In this document: one piece after another, positions 1-11,141 of the stretch | Layout: each line of letters starts with the position of its first letter | Position numbering within the stretch: the first letter of the stretch is position 1 | DNA from: Pisolithus tinctorius | Taxonomy: Eukaryota; Basidiomycota; Agaricomycetes; Boletales; Pisolithaceae | DNA: 64,000 nucleotides | Assembly: GCA_024663395.1 (NCBI GenBank) | Contig: JANFAH010000001.1 | Coordinates: 558,001 to 622,000, forward strand | Direction: 5' to 3' | Notes under the pieces: generated by a model | What the model saw: only the letters and a program-made list of their open reading frames with translations | What the model was told of the DNA's origin: nothing | Databases searched by the model: none | Position numbers and translations under genes: made by a program

Positions 1-3000
1 CCTGTTATGTAACACCATTGGATTCTGCCTGTTCATTGGTTTTGGGACACAACTGCCTCACCTGCTACAATCCATCAATTGACTGGGTATTGAGCAGTAT
101 CTCATTCTGACCATTGATACAAAGAATGCTGACACCCTTGGTGCCTCTGTTACCTTCTGTTGCGACTTCTGCTTCAGTACTGACACCCTCCATTCTGTCC
201 ACTCCTCTGACATCAGCTCTGCTGCCTACTCCAATGGCTGGCTTGCCACATGCTGCTCTGCATATCTCCCTCATCGGAGTTGCAGCCTTTGTCCATGCAT
301 GTGCCCTTCCTGGCTCCACACAGTTCTGCTTGCACCTCCACCCCAAAGATATGAAACTCTGAGCCTCTTTGATGCCCTCTGCACCTCCTGATCTCTCTGT
401 GGTACCCTCCAACTACCATGAGTTTGCTGATGTCTTTAGTAAAGCAAAGGCTACTGAACTCCCTCCACACTGCAGCTTTGATTTAAATATAGATCTCGAA
501 GAAGGGGCTTCTCCACCTCTTGGCACTGTCTACTCCCTCTCTCCACCTGAGCTAGAGGTGCTCCACACCTTCATAGATGAGCACCTCAGCTATGGTTTCA
601 TTAAACAGTGAACCTCTGCCCATGGTGCTCCTGTCCTCTTCATTAAGAAGAAAGATGGCTCACTCCACCTCTGTGTGGATTACTGAGGACTCAATAAAAT
701 CACCAAGAAAGACTGCTATCCGCTTCCTCTCATCTCTGACTTGCTTGATTCTCTGAGCCACACTAAAATCTATAGTAAAATCAACCTCTGCCATGCCTAT
801 CACTTAGTCCGAATCAGTGCTGGTGACAAATGGAAAACTGCCTTTCACACTCACTATGGTTCCTATGAATGGTTGGTATGCCTTTCAGTCTTACTAATGC
901 GCCAGCGGCTTTCCAGCAGTTTGTTAACAGCATCTTTGCCAACATGCTTGATGTCTGTGTTTTTGTTTACCTTGATGACATCCTCATCTACTCCCACAAC
1001 AAGGAGTTGCACCACCAACATGTAAAAGAGGTCCTCCACTGCCTCTGCCAGCATAGTCTCTTTGCTAAGCCAGAAAAGTGCAAGTTCCACAAAGACTCTG
1101 TTGAGTACCTCAGCTATGTCCTCTCCCCATCCAGTCTGACCATGTCTGCTGATAAGGTCCAGTCCATTCATGATTGGTGTGAACCACACAAGGTTAAAGA
1201 CATCCAATCCTTTCTTGGGTTTGCGAACTTCTATCATTGGTTCATTGGTAACTACTCTGACATAGTTGTTCTGCTCACCTGCCTCACTTGGAAGGGCGCT
1301 CCTTGGAGCTTCTCCAAAGAGTGCCACTCCACTTTCCTCCACCTTAAGACTGCCTTCACCTCCACTCTGATCCTTACTCATTGGGTGCCTGATGCCCCTG
1401 TCACAGTTGAGACTGATGCATTGGACTATGCTATTGTGGGTATCCTCTCAATTACCTGCTCCAATGGTGAACTCTGCCTGGTTGCCTTTTACTCCCATAC
1501 ACTCACTGCTCCAGAGCTCAACTATGACACTCATGATAAGGAGTTGTTGGTGATTTTCGAGGCCTTCCACCACTGGCAACATTACTTGGAAGGCTCTGCC
1601 ACTCCTGCTGACATGGTGACTGACCATAAAAATTTGGAGTATTTCTCCACCTCTAAGGTCCTAACCTGCTGTCAGGCTTGTTGGTCAGAGTACCTCTCCC
1701 AGTTCAACCTAGCCATCCATTTCCACCCTGGCTGCCTTGGAGCCAAGCCTGATGCACTTACCCACTGCTGGGATGTTTACCCAAAAGAGGGGGATAAGGA
1801 CTATGTGCAGGTAAACCCTCATAACCTCCGCCCTGTGTTTACCCAGGAACAGTTCGCTTCATCCCTCCATACTACCCACCTCTTGGCCCCTGTGCTCCAA
1901 GCCACCATGATCTTCAATGTTGAGCAGCTCCATGCTGACATCATCTCCACTCTACCCTCTGACCCCATCTCTGCTTCCCACCTCCCAACTCTGACAGACC
2001 TCTGCTGGTCATTAGACCACAAAGGTCTCCTCCGCCTCGATGGCTGCATATTTGTCCCTGACATTGATGGCCTCTGCCTCTGAGTGCTTCGGTTTAAACA
2101 TGACCATCCACTTGTGGGTCACTTTGGGCAGAGCCACACTGTAGAGCTTGTTTGCTGTGAGTACATATGGCCTAACCTCCACACTGATGTAAAAAACTAT
2201 GTCAGGTCCTGCACCACTTGTGGTCACAGCAAGGTCCCTCGTCACCACCCCTTTGGCCTGCTGAAGCAGCTTCCTGTCCCTGAGAAGCCATGGAACTCCA
2301 TCTCCATGGATTTCATCAAGCATCTCCCCAACTCCACAGGCTACTCTGCCATCTTGGTTGTTGTAGACCACCTTTCTAAACAGACCATGTTCATTCCAAC
2401 CCATGACTCCATCACCTCTGCTGACCTAGCAAAACTCTTCCTTACCCACATCTTTTCCAAGCATGGAGTACCTGCTCATGTCACCTCTGACAGGGGTCCA
2501 GAGTTTGTGTTGCACTTCTTCTGCTCCCTCAGAAAGGCCTTAGATATGTGCCTTCATTTTACATTGGGCTACCACCCCGAAGGCAATGGCCAGACAGAGC
2601 ACATGAATCAGACCCTCAAGCAGTATCTCCACACCTACTGTAACTATCAGCAAGATGATTGGTCAGGGTTACTCCCACTAGCAGAGTTTGCTTGTAATAA
2701 TGCGCCAAGTGCTACTACTGGAGTCTCTCCCTTTTTTGCTAATAAGGGGTACCACCCAAACTTGTCAGTTTACTCTGACCATGATCTCACCTCTCCAAAA
2801 GCCCATAACTATGTTGTGGAGCTTTCTGCCCTGCATGACTTCCTCTGCACTGAGATGGCTGCCGCTCAACTCCACTATCAAGGTCAAGCTGATGCTAGAC
2901 ACATTCTGCCACCAGAGTTCAAAGTCAGTGACCAGGCTTATGTCAAGGCCAAGTACTTCCGCTCCACCCACCCTTCAGCTAAACTTGCAGAGAAGAACTT

Positions 3001-3390
3001 GGCCCCTATGCTATCATAGCTAGGCCTGGTACACACTCTGTCACCCTCCACTTACCTGATGTGATGCAGGCCATCCACCCTGTCTTTCACATGTTGCAGT
3101 TAGAGCCTGCTACTCCAAACCCCTTCCCTGATCAGCACCAACCTCTGCCTCTGCCTGTTGAGGTGGATGGTGACCTTGAGTATGAGATTTCAGAGATCCT
3201 TGACTCAAAGGTGGATCACTGCCACCACCATTGTCAGTTACTGTATCTAGTCTGCTGGGCAGGCTATGAGAACACTGATGATGAGACCTCTTGGGTGTTG
3301 GCAATGGAGTTAGAACATGCCTCTGAGTTGTTGGCTGCTTACCATGCTTGCTATCCTCACAAACCTGGACCTTACTCACCTCCATTGTAG
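1..3390 (+). pseudogene. Decayed Ty3/gypsy (family C) pol polyprotein, 5' end outside window
   Basis: The sequence enters near the end of the aspartic protease region. It continues through reverse transcriptase (369-1380, with the active-site motif YLDDILIYS near 970), RNase H (about 1400-1740), integrase with an HHCC zinc region and catalytic Asp/Asp/Glu segment (2084-2760), and a C-terminal chromodomain (about 3170-3390). It aligns domain by domain with the intact pol at 19188-22826 but is broken by in-frame stops (for example TGA at 609 and 684) and frameshifts. Nearly every difference from the intact relative is TG or CA where that copy has CG, which indicates CpG deamination rather than random decay. 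It would have reverse-transcribed and integrated its own RNA. It is followed directly by a G-rich polypurine tract and an LTR. The family assignment is secure; the copy is not functional. Confidence 0.93.
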
Positions 3391-3418
3391 CTTTGCTATG
3401 GCCTTCAGGGGGGGATAC

Positions 3419-3868
3419 TGTCATGACCATGACACCAATGTAAGCCCCTAACACCTACTCCACCCTCCTCCAACATGTTCCTGCACTTCTCCACCCTCTT
3501 CCAATGTGTTCCTGCACTTCTCTGCCCTCCTCTGATGTGTTCCCATGCTCCTCCAACCCTCCTGACACATCTCCACACCTCTTCTGAGGTCCCCTGTCCA
3601 TGTTCTGATCAGCTCTGCTCACCTCTGCCCTAAGGTCAGTTGTGTGGGCTGTTGGACTTGTGGCCCTGCATTCTAGATAGGGTTCCACCCTTGTGTCAGT
3701 TTTCTCCATTCTTCTGCTCCTTTGGTATTTACCCTCTCTTCCTCGTTGTAGTAGTTTCCTTGTCTCAGTTAAGGTCCCTGTCATCCCTACCCTCTATCCC
3801 TTGTGTTGGAGGGACTACTCACCCATTATACACTTATTGGTTTACATTCTGCACTGCACTGCCCTTGA
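3419..3868 (+). repeat. Truncated 3' LTR, family C
   Basis: The LTR starts TGTCATGACC immediately after a polypurine tract (seven Gs at 3408-3414, then ATAC). It matches the first half of the complete solo LTR at 30825-31677 up to the shared string CTGCACTGCCCTTGA. Similarity then stops and unrelated sequence follows, so about 400 bp of the LTR are missing. No target duplication can be assigned because of the truncation. Confidence 0.85.
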
Positions 3869-4377
3869 GGATGGGATGTACCAGGATGCTTCAGGATGGG
3901 AGCTGGTGGGAACTCCTGGTAGATATATGTAGCCATGGTCCCTAGCAAAGGGGACAAGCAAAATGACTGATGTGGAGGTGGCCATATCAGAGAAATTAGC
4001 AAAATGAGCATCTTTTGGAGGGAGTGCTGTAGAAACATATGGAGCATGCAGATCCTTTCCAATTTTGGAAGGCAGGATCACATGGCTAAGCACTACAAGT
4101 GAGTGTGGGAATGGTGTTAGTATCTGCAGAAATGGTGGAGATATGTTGAAAGCTGGAATGCCATACATGGGCACTTAAGAACTTTTATTGGCACTTAATT
4201 TGCTTCCTTCCTTTCTCCTTGGCATTGATGACTCATTCTTGTGCAAGGGATGACTGCTGACATTTCTGGCTGTCCTTCTTTGCATGAGGGCTATGGTCTT
4301 CATCTCCATTCATCAGCAGTATCCATGTCCACCTCACCAAACACCTTTGGTGTGTGACAGCACTATCTTGCCATGCT
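3869..4377. other. Unclassified interval between LTR C and the palindrome
   Basis: I see no convincing gene. The two overlapping minus-strand frames here (about 80-110 codons) have no recognisable motif. The last 60 bp before the palindrome can be read in frame with the integrase fragment that resumes at 11142 (LSCHADD then TPH), so this end probably belongs to gypsy element E, interrupted by the palindrome. Confidence 0.4.
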
Positions 4378-4560
4378 GATGACACACTTCAGTCAACCCC
4401 CCTCGGAGACCTATTAGGTCTGGAGATTTTGATATAAGTATTAACCTAATAGGTGTCATTTTGTTGGGAATTCCCAACTTTTGGGGATTCTCCACCACCA
4501 TTCCTGGAGATTCTCCATTCCCTAGCTGGAGATTCTCCAGGGCAGCAATTTGATATGGTT

Positions 4561-4578
4561 GGAGAAAACGTTTTCTCC
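4561..4578. repeat. Perfect 18-bp palindrome near left end
   Basis: GGAGAAAACGTTTTCTCC is its own reverse complement. It lies about 175 bp inside the left terminus, is followed by an alternating TA run, and is preceded by smaller palindromic GGAGATTCTCC units. Its partner in the right arm is at 10948-10965. The position suggests a subterminal protein-binding or hairpin site; this is inference. Confidence 0.7.
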
Positions 4579-4629
4579 GTAATATATATATATTATACAT
4601 CAAATGAAAGGGTAGCTGGGGTCCAAGTT

Positions 4630-5100
4630 GGACTTTCTCCAGGCTAAATAGACCCCCTTTCCAAGTTGATCCTGGGCTTTCCCCAGGCTAAATAGACCTG
4701 CTTTCCAGGCTGATCCTGGGCTTTCCCCAGGCTAAATAGACCTACTTTCCAGGCTGATCCTGGGCTTTCCCCAGGCTAAATAGACCTGCTTTCCAGGCTG
4801 ATCCTGGGCTTTCCCCAGGCTAAATAGACCTGCTTTCCAGGCTGATCCTGGGCTTTCCCCAGGCTAAATAGACCTGCTTTCCAGGTGAACCTGGGATTTC
4901 CCAGGATAAATAGACCTGCTCTCCAGGTGAACCTGGACTTTCCCCAGGCTAAATAGACCTACATTCTAGGCTGACCTGGGTTTCCCCAGGATAAATAGAC
5001 CTGCTTTCCAGGCAGAACATGGGCTTCCCATGGGCTAAATAGACCCATGTCCAGGGTGAACCTGGGTTTTCCCCAGGCTAAATAGACCCACTTTACCAGG
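4630..5100 (+). repeat. 44-bp tandem repeat array, left arm
   Basis: About ten imperfect copies of a 44-bp unit containing GGCTTTCCCCAGGCTAAATA and CCTGCTTTCCAGG. The first copies are almost identical and later ones drift. There is no coding potential. Confidence 0.85.
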
Positions 5101-5262
5101 CCATGTCCTGGTGGGGATTCTCCATGCATCAGGAAAACAGTGGTTGTTCTAACTGTTCTAATGACAACTTATCTCAGAAAGGTAGATGTATAAGTGGAAT
5201 GGATGCAAAGGAACATATAGAGCAAGTGAATTAAGCAAGACACATATGGTTCTATAGAGTAC

Positions 5263-5930
5263 TGTCAAGTCTGAGCCTACTCTGACCAACTCTGATGCTT
5301 AACCAGGTCTGGAGAGAGGTGTGGAAGCAAGTCTGACACAGATGAATGGAACTCTGACTAGTGGAGGATTGGCAGGGACAAAGTCAACTGAGGCAGAAAT
5401 GGAGCAGAGTGAGGGTGTTGGGTTTAGCTTGTGCACTACCCCCTTGCACAATGTCAGCCCTCATATTTCAGAGGAAGAGACCAGACAGATGTTTGGAGAT
5501 AACTCTGACAGACAGAAGATGGAGAGAGATGGAGTATGAACTTTGGTGATATTCATACTGAAGAACAGTGGAGTACTGTACATGCTTTGATGCTGCTATG
5601 GAGGTCCAGTAACTGGAATCAGGACTGACATATGGAGACTCATGAGTTTTCAAGTAACACTTTCTGGATGATGAATGAAGGGAAGATGGAGAACATATGA
5701 CAGGTAACACAGAACAAGCCAAAAAGGAAACAATCCAGGTGATGGACCATGTGGTGCACAAGGATGGCCTGCATGGTCTGATGAGAGACTGGTACAAGTC
5801 CAACAGAAGGCAGAGTGGAGGAGACTCATAAATGGTAGAGTGCAGGCAGAGTTGGTGCAGAGAGTGTGAATGAGCAGTGGAGTGGGGTGTGGAGTGAGTA
5901 GGGACTTAGAGTAAATGCATGGTTGTGACA
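5263..5930 (-). repeat. Solo LTR, family A, left arm
   Basis: A 668-bp sequence begins TGTCAAGTCTG and ends GTTGTGACA, with the direct repeat AGTAC on both sides (5258-5262 and 5931-5935). It is a CpG-depleted relative of the 715-bp LTRs of gypsy element A. No internal retroelement sequence remains, so it is a solo LTR left by LTR-LTR recombination. The mirror copy lies at 9596-10263. Confidence 0.9.
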
Positions 5931-5935
5931 AGTAC

Positions 5936-6154
5936 TATGAATCAAGAGTTACAGTGATATAGTGGGCATGAAGATGTCAATAAGTCACTTACAGACCACA
6001 TTAGGACCACAGAAAAAAAAGTGTGTCAGTAAGACAGCATGAATTAGATGATGTTAGACAATGAGCACTAAAGTGCTGCAAATATCAAGACATCAATAGA
6101 TGCAGTGTAGACTATTAGACCACTTAGAAAAAGTTTTGTTTTCCTGATGCAGCC
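5936..6154. other. Unique spacer in left arm
   Basis: AT-rich sequence between the solo LTR and the minisatellite. I see no gene or repeat in it. It is mirrored at about 9372-9590. Confidence 0.5.
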
Positions 6155-6159
6155 CACTG

Positions 6160-7116
6160 GGGATTCTCCATGTCATGCTGGGGATTCTCCATGCCTGGCT
6201 GGGGATTCTCCATGTCACAATGGAGATTCTCCATGGTGTGCTTGGGATTCTCCATGGCTCCTGGGGATTCTCCATGGCATGCTGGGGATTCTCCATGTCA
6301 CAATGGAGATTCTCCATGGTGTGCTTGGGATTCTCCATGGCTCCTGGGGATTCTCCATGGCATGCTGGGGATTCTCCATGCCTGGCTGGGGATTCTCCAT
6401 GGCCTGCTGGGGATTCTCCATGCCTGGCTGGGGATTCTCCATATCATGATGGAGATTCTCCATGTCATGCTGGAGATTCTCCATATCATGATGGAGATTC
6501 TCCATGTCATGCTGGAGATTCTCCATGTCATGCTGGAGATTCTCCATGTCATGCTGGAGATTCTCCATGTCATGCTGGAGATTCTCCATGTCACCTGGGG
6601 ATTCTCCATGTCTGGCTGGGGATTCTCCATGTCATGTTGGAGATTCTCCATGGCCTGCTGGGGATTCTCCATGGCTGCTGGGGATTCTCCATGTCATGAT
6701 GGAGATTCTCCATGTCACCTGGGGATTCTCCATGGCTCCTGGGGATTCTCCATGACTCCTGGGGATTCTCCATGTCTTGATGGAGATTCTCCATGGCCTG
6801 CTGGGGATTCTCCATGGCTGCTGGGGATTCTCCATGTCATGATGGAGATTCTCCATGGCTGCTGGGGATTCTCCATGTCATGATGGAGATTCTCCATGGC
6901 TGGCTGGGGATTCTCCATATCACCTGGGGATTCTCCATGTCATGATGGAGATTCTCCATGTCATGCTGGAGATTCTCCATGTCACCTGGGGATTCTCCAT
7001 GTCTGGCTGGGGATTCTCCATGTCATGTTGGAGATTCTCCATGGCCTGCTGGGGATTCTCCATGGCTCCTGGGGATTCTCCATGGCATGCTGGGGATTCT
7101 CCATGACTCCTGGGGA
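6160..7116 (+). repeat. 21-bp minisatellite, left arm
   Basis: About 45 copies of a 20-21 bp unit of the type GGGGATTCTCCATGTCATGCT, with alternative spacers such as GGCTCCT, GCCTGGC and TCACAAT. The core TGGAGATTCTCCA is palindromic except at its centre. Because the period is near 21 bp, long open frames with repeats such as MENPQHA appear in several frames on both strands; these are artefacts of the repeat, not proteins. Confidence 0.93.
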
Positions 7117-7269
7117 TTCTCCAATCCTAATTGACATTGAGGTCTGGTGACATTTTGTGTATACACTTGTGTTTTTCTTAGTATTCTGTGTTTTTCTCAC
7201 GCAATTTTCCACTTTCTGATAAGATAAGCATACTGTCATGATTGCACAATCAGGGGCTACAACTTTCAT

Positions 7270-7866
7270 TATGACCATATCACTCCATTGTCATTCCCTG
7301 TGGTATTAATGCAGTATGATTACAAGTAGCAGTCATCATTAGTGTTGTGTAGTGTAGACTATGCTACATTTTGGTAGTCCGCATTTTTGACTACCACTGA
7401 CTACAAAAAGTGTAGTGTCGAGAGGTAGTGGTAAGGTCACATGACAACAGATCACATGATAGGGGGTCACGTGATTTTGGTCACATGACCGATGTCATAA
7501 TGGTCATGTGACTGGAAGGTGCCCCGAGGTGACGACATCTCAGTCATGTGATATATGGTCACGTGAGAACCCGCCGCGGAGTTAGTGGGGGCTTGGTCAT
7601 GTGACATTAGTCACGTGGTCTGGTGCCTTCGGTCAGCGCAAAGGTCCCTCACGTGATTTGGCGCTCCGGGACACGGCAAAAAGGTGGCACATGACTGCAA
7701 TCATGTGATCCGGAGCTTCGGCTCACCACAAAGGTTTGTCACGTGACCCTCAGTCACGTGATCCAGAGCCTTGGCTCACCACAAAGGTCTGTCACGTGCG
7801 CTCAATGGTCACACGGTGACGCAAACCTCAGGTCACGTGATATCATGTGATGGGAATTGAGTGAAC
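7270..7866. other. Palindrome loop with clustered CACGTG motifs
   Basis: This 597-bp non-repeated centre contains at least eight CACGTG hexamers, mostly as TCACGTGA (near 7470, 7561, 7612, 7650, 7740, 7755, 7793 and 7833), plus several CACATG or CATGTG variants, typically 30-60 bp apart. CACGTG is the E-box bound by bHLH factors in eukaryotes. Unlike the arms, the loop keeps many CpGs. No convincing gene is present. A regulatory or replication role is possible but unproven. Confidence 0.65.
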
Positions 7867-8014
7867 TGAAAGTTGTAGCCCCTGATTGTGCAATCATGAC
7901 AGTATGCTTATCTTATCAGAAAGTGGAAAATTGCGTGAGAAAAACACAGAATACTAAGAAAAACACAAGTGTATACACAAAATGTCACCAGACCTCAATG
8001 TCAATTAGGATTGG

Positions 8015-9370
8015 AGAATCCCCAGGAGTCATGGAGAATCCCCAGCATGCCATGGAGAATCCCCAGGAGCCATGGAGAATCCCCAGCAGGCCATGGAGAA
8101 TCTCCAACATGACATGGAGAATCCCCAGCCAGACATGGAGAATCCCCAGGTGACATGGAGAATCTCCAGCATGACATGGAGAATCTCCATCATGACATGG
8201 AGAATCCCCAGGTGATATGGAGAATCCCCAGCCAGCCATGGAGAATCTCCATCATGACATGGAGAATCCCCAGCAGCCATGGAGAATCTCCATCATGACA
8301 TGGAGAATCCCCAGCAGCCATGGAGAATCCCCAGCAGGCCATGGAGAATCTCCATCAAGACATGGAGAATCCCCAGGAGTCATGGAGAATCCCCAGGAGC
8401 CATGGAGAATCCCCAGGTGACATGGAGAATCTCCATCATGACATGGAGAATCCCCAGCAGCCATGGAGAATCCCCAGCAGGCCATGGAGAATCTCCAACA
8501 TGACATGGAGAATCCCCAGCCAGACATGGAGAATCCCCAGGTGACATGGAGAATCTCCAGCATGACATGGAGAATCTCCATCATGACATGGAGAATCCCC
8601 AGGTGATATGGAGAATCCCCAGCCAGCCATGGAGAATCTCCATCATGACATGGAGAATCCCCAGCAGCCATGGAGAATCTCCATCATGACATGGAGAATC
8701 CCCAGCAGCCATGGAGAATCCCCAGCAGGCCATGGAGAATCTCCATCAAGACATGGAGAATCCCCAGGAGTCATGGAGAATCCCCAGGAGCCATGGAGAA
8801 TCCCCAGGTGACATGGAGAATCTCCATCATGACATGGAGAATCCCCAGCAGCCATGGAGAATCCCCAGCAGGCCATGGAGAATCTCCAACATGACATGGA
8901 GAATCCCCAGCCAGACATGGAGAATCCCCAGGTGACATGGAGAATCTCCAGCATGACATGGAGAATCTCCAGCATGACATGGAGAATCTCCAGCATGACA
9001 TGGAGAATCTCCAGCATGACATGGAGAATCTCCATCATGATATGGAGAATCTCCAGCATGACATGGAGAATCTCCATCATGATATGGAGAATCCCCAGCC
9101 AGGCATGGAGAATCCCCAGCAGGCCATGGAGAATCCCCAGCCAGGCATGGAGAATCCCCAGCATGCCATGGAGAATCCCCAGGAGCCATGGAGAATCCCA
9201 AGCACACCATGGAGAATCTCCATTGTGACATGGAGAATCCCCAGCATGCCATGGAGAATCCCCAGGAGCCATGGAGAATCCCAAGCACACCATGGAGAAT
9301 CTCCATTGTGACATGGAGAATCCCCAGCCAGGCATGGAGAATCCCCAGCATGACATGGAGAATCCCCAGT
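8015..9370 (-). repeat. 21-bp minisatellite, right arm, with 391-bp duplication
   Basis: Reverse complement of the array at 6160-7116 but longer. An internal block is repeated in tandem with a 391-bp offset: the frames starting at 8217 and 8608, 8279 and 8670, and 8320 and 8711 encode identical strings. This accounts for the arm length difference (2885 versus 3275 bp). Confidence 0.9.
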
Positions 9371-9595
9371 GGGCTGCATCAGGAAAACAAAACTTTTTCT
9401 AAGTGGTCTAATAGTCTACACTGCATCTATTGATGTCTTGATATTTGCAGCACTTTAGTGCTCATTGTCTAACATCATCTAATTCATGCTGTCTTACTGA
9501 CACACTTTTTTTTCTGTGGTCCTAATGTGGTCTGTAAGTGACTTATTGACATCTTCATGCCCACTATATCACTGTAACTCTTGATTCATAGTACT

Positions 9596-10263
9596 TGTCA
9601 CAACCATGCATTTACTCTAAGTCCCTACTCACTCCACACCCCACTCCACTGCTCATTCACACTCTCTGCACCAACTCTGCCTGCACTCTACCATTTATGA
9701 GTCTCCTCCACTCTGCCTTCTGTTGGACTTGTACCAGTCTCTCATCAGACCATGCAGGCCATCCTTGTGCACCACATGGTCCATCACCTGGATTGTTTCC
9801 TTTTTGGCTTGTTCTGTGTTACCTGTCATATGTTCTCCATCTTCCCTTCATTCATCATCCAGAAAGTGTTACTTGAAAACTCATGAGTCTCCATATGTCA
9901 GTCCTGATTCCAGTTACTGGACCTCCATAGCAGCATCAAAGCATGTACAGTACTCCACTGTTCTTCAGTATGAATATCACCAAAGTTCATACTCCATCTC
10001 TCTCCATCTTCTGTCTGTCAGAGTTATCTCCAAACATCTGTCTGGTCTCTTCCTCTGAAATATGAGGGCTGACATTGTGCAAGGGGGTAGTGCACAAGCT
10101 AAACCCAACACCCTCACTCTGCTCCATTTCTGCCTCAGTTGACTTTGTCCCTGCCAATCCTCCACTAGTCAGAGTTCCATTCATCTGTGTCAGACTTGCT
10201 TCCACACCTCTCTCCAGACCTGGTTAAGCATCAGAGTTGGTCAGAGTAGGCTCAGACTTGACA
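9596..10263 (+). repeat. Solo LTR, family A, right arm
   Basis: Mirror image of the solo LTR at 5263-5930, also 668 bp, flanked by GTACT (9591-9595 and 10264-10268), the complement of the left-arm duplication AGTAC. The same insertion being present in both arms shows the LTR landed before the arms were duplicated or homogenised. Confidence 0.9.
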
Positions 10264-10429
10264 GTACTCTATAGAACCATATGTGTCTTGCTTAATTCAC
10301 TTGCTCTATATGTTCCTTTGCATCCATTCCACTTATACATCTACCTTTCTGAGATAAGTTGTCATTAGAACAGTTAGAACAACCACTGTTTTCCTGATGC
10401 ATGGAGAATCCCCACCAGGACATGGCCTG

Positions 10430-10895
10430 GTAAAGTGGGTCTATTTAGCCTGGGGAAAACCCAGGTTCACCCTGGACATGGGTCTATTTAGCCCATGGGA
10501 AGCCCATGTTCTGCCTGGAAAGCAGGTCTATTTATCCTGGGGAAACCCAGGTCAGCCTAGAATGTAGGTCTATTTAGCCTGGGGAAAGTCCAGGTTCACC
10601 TGGAGAGCAGGTCTATTTATCCTGGGAAATCCCAGGTTCACCTGGAAAGCAGGTCTATTTAGCCTGGGGAAAGCCCAGGATCAGCCTGGAAAGCAGGTCT
10701 ATTTAGCCTGGGGAAAGCCCAGGATCAGCCTGGAAAGCAGGTCTATTTAGCCTGGGGAAAGCCCAGGATCAGCCTGGAAAGTAGGTCTATTTAGCCTGGG
10801 GAAAGCCCAGGATCAGCCTGGAAAGCAGGTCTATTTAGCCTGGGGAAAGCCCAGGATCAACTTGGAAAGGGGGTCTATTTAGCCTGGAGAAAGTC
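10430..10895 (-). repeat. 44-bp tandem repeat array, right arm
   Basis: Mirror image of the array at 4630-5100, with the same order of unit variants. Non-coding. Confidence 0.85.
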
Positions 10896-10947
10896 CAACT
10901 TGGACCCCAGCTACCCTTTCATTTGATGTATAATATATATATATTAC

Positions 10948-10965
10948 GGAGAAAACGTTTTCTCC
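10948..10965. repeat. Perfect 18-bp palindrome near right end
   Basis: GGAGAAAACGTTTTCTCC again, about 175 bp from the right terminus, flanked by alternating TA. It is the mirror partner of 4561-4578. Confidence 0.7.
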
Positions 10966-11141
10966 AACCATATCAAATTGCTGCCCTGGAGAATCTCCAG
11001 CTAGGGAATGGAGAATCTCCAGGAATGGTGGTGGAGAATCCCCAAAAGTTGGGAATTCCCAACAAAATGACACCTATTAGGTTAATACTTATATCAAAAT
11101 CTCCAGACCTAATAGGTCTCCGAGGGGGGTTGACTGAAGTG

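Larger units (their letters stand above)
4385..11141. mobile_element. Giant palindromic (foldback-like) element, 6.76 kb
   Basis: Left arm 4385-7269 and right arm 7867-11141 are reverse complements around a 597-bp loop. The outer ends are CACTTCAGTCAACCCCCC and its complement. A 7-bp direct repeat GATGACA flanks both sides (4378-4384 and 11142-11148), as expected for a target-site duplication. From the edge inward each arm holds an 18-bp palindrome, a 44-bp tandem array, a solo LTR of family A with its own target duplication, and a 21-bp minisatellite. Every open frame compared between the arms is identical, so the arms are nearly or fully identical apart from a 391-bp extra duplication on the right. 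No transposase or other gene is visible. A non-autonomous DNA element with very long terminal inverted repeats fits best; the superfamily is unknown, though a 7-8 bp duplication would suit hAT-like or KDZ-like machinery. Confidence 0.8.

Noticed and set aside
1..3420. Classical repeat-induced point mutation (CpA-targeted RIP)
   Set aside because: Changes are concentrated at CpG, as expected for methyl-cytosine deamination in basidiomycetes, not at CpA.
6160..9370. Possible CRISPR array
   Set aside because: Units are contiguous 20-21 bp tandem repeats without unique spacers, in a clearly eukaryotic region.
6093..9433. Many long open frames with repeats such as MENPQHA, GDSPCHA and FSMAPGDSP on both strands
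   Set aside because: They are translations of a 21-bp minisatellite in several frames and mirror each other between palindrome arms; no start context, codon bias or domain supports a protein.
4385..11141. Palindrome as a pure assembly artefact
   Set aside because: A flanking 7-bp direct repeat, arm length difference from a clean 391-bp duplication and a unique loop argue for a real element; not fully excluded without spanning reads.
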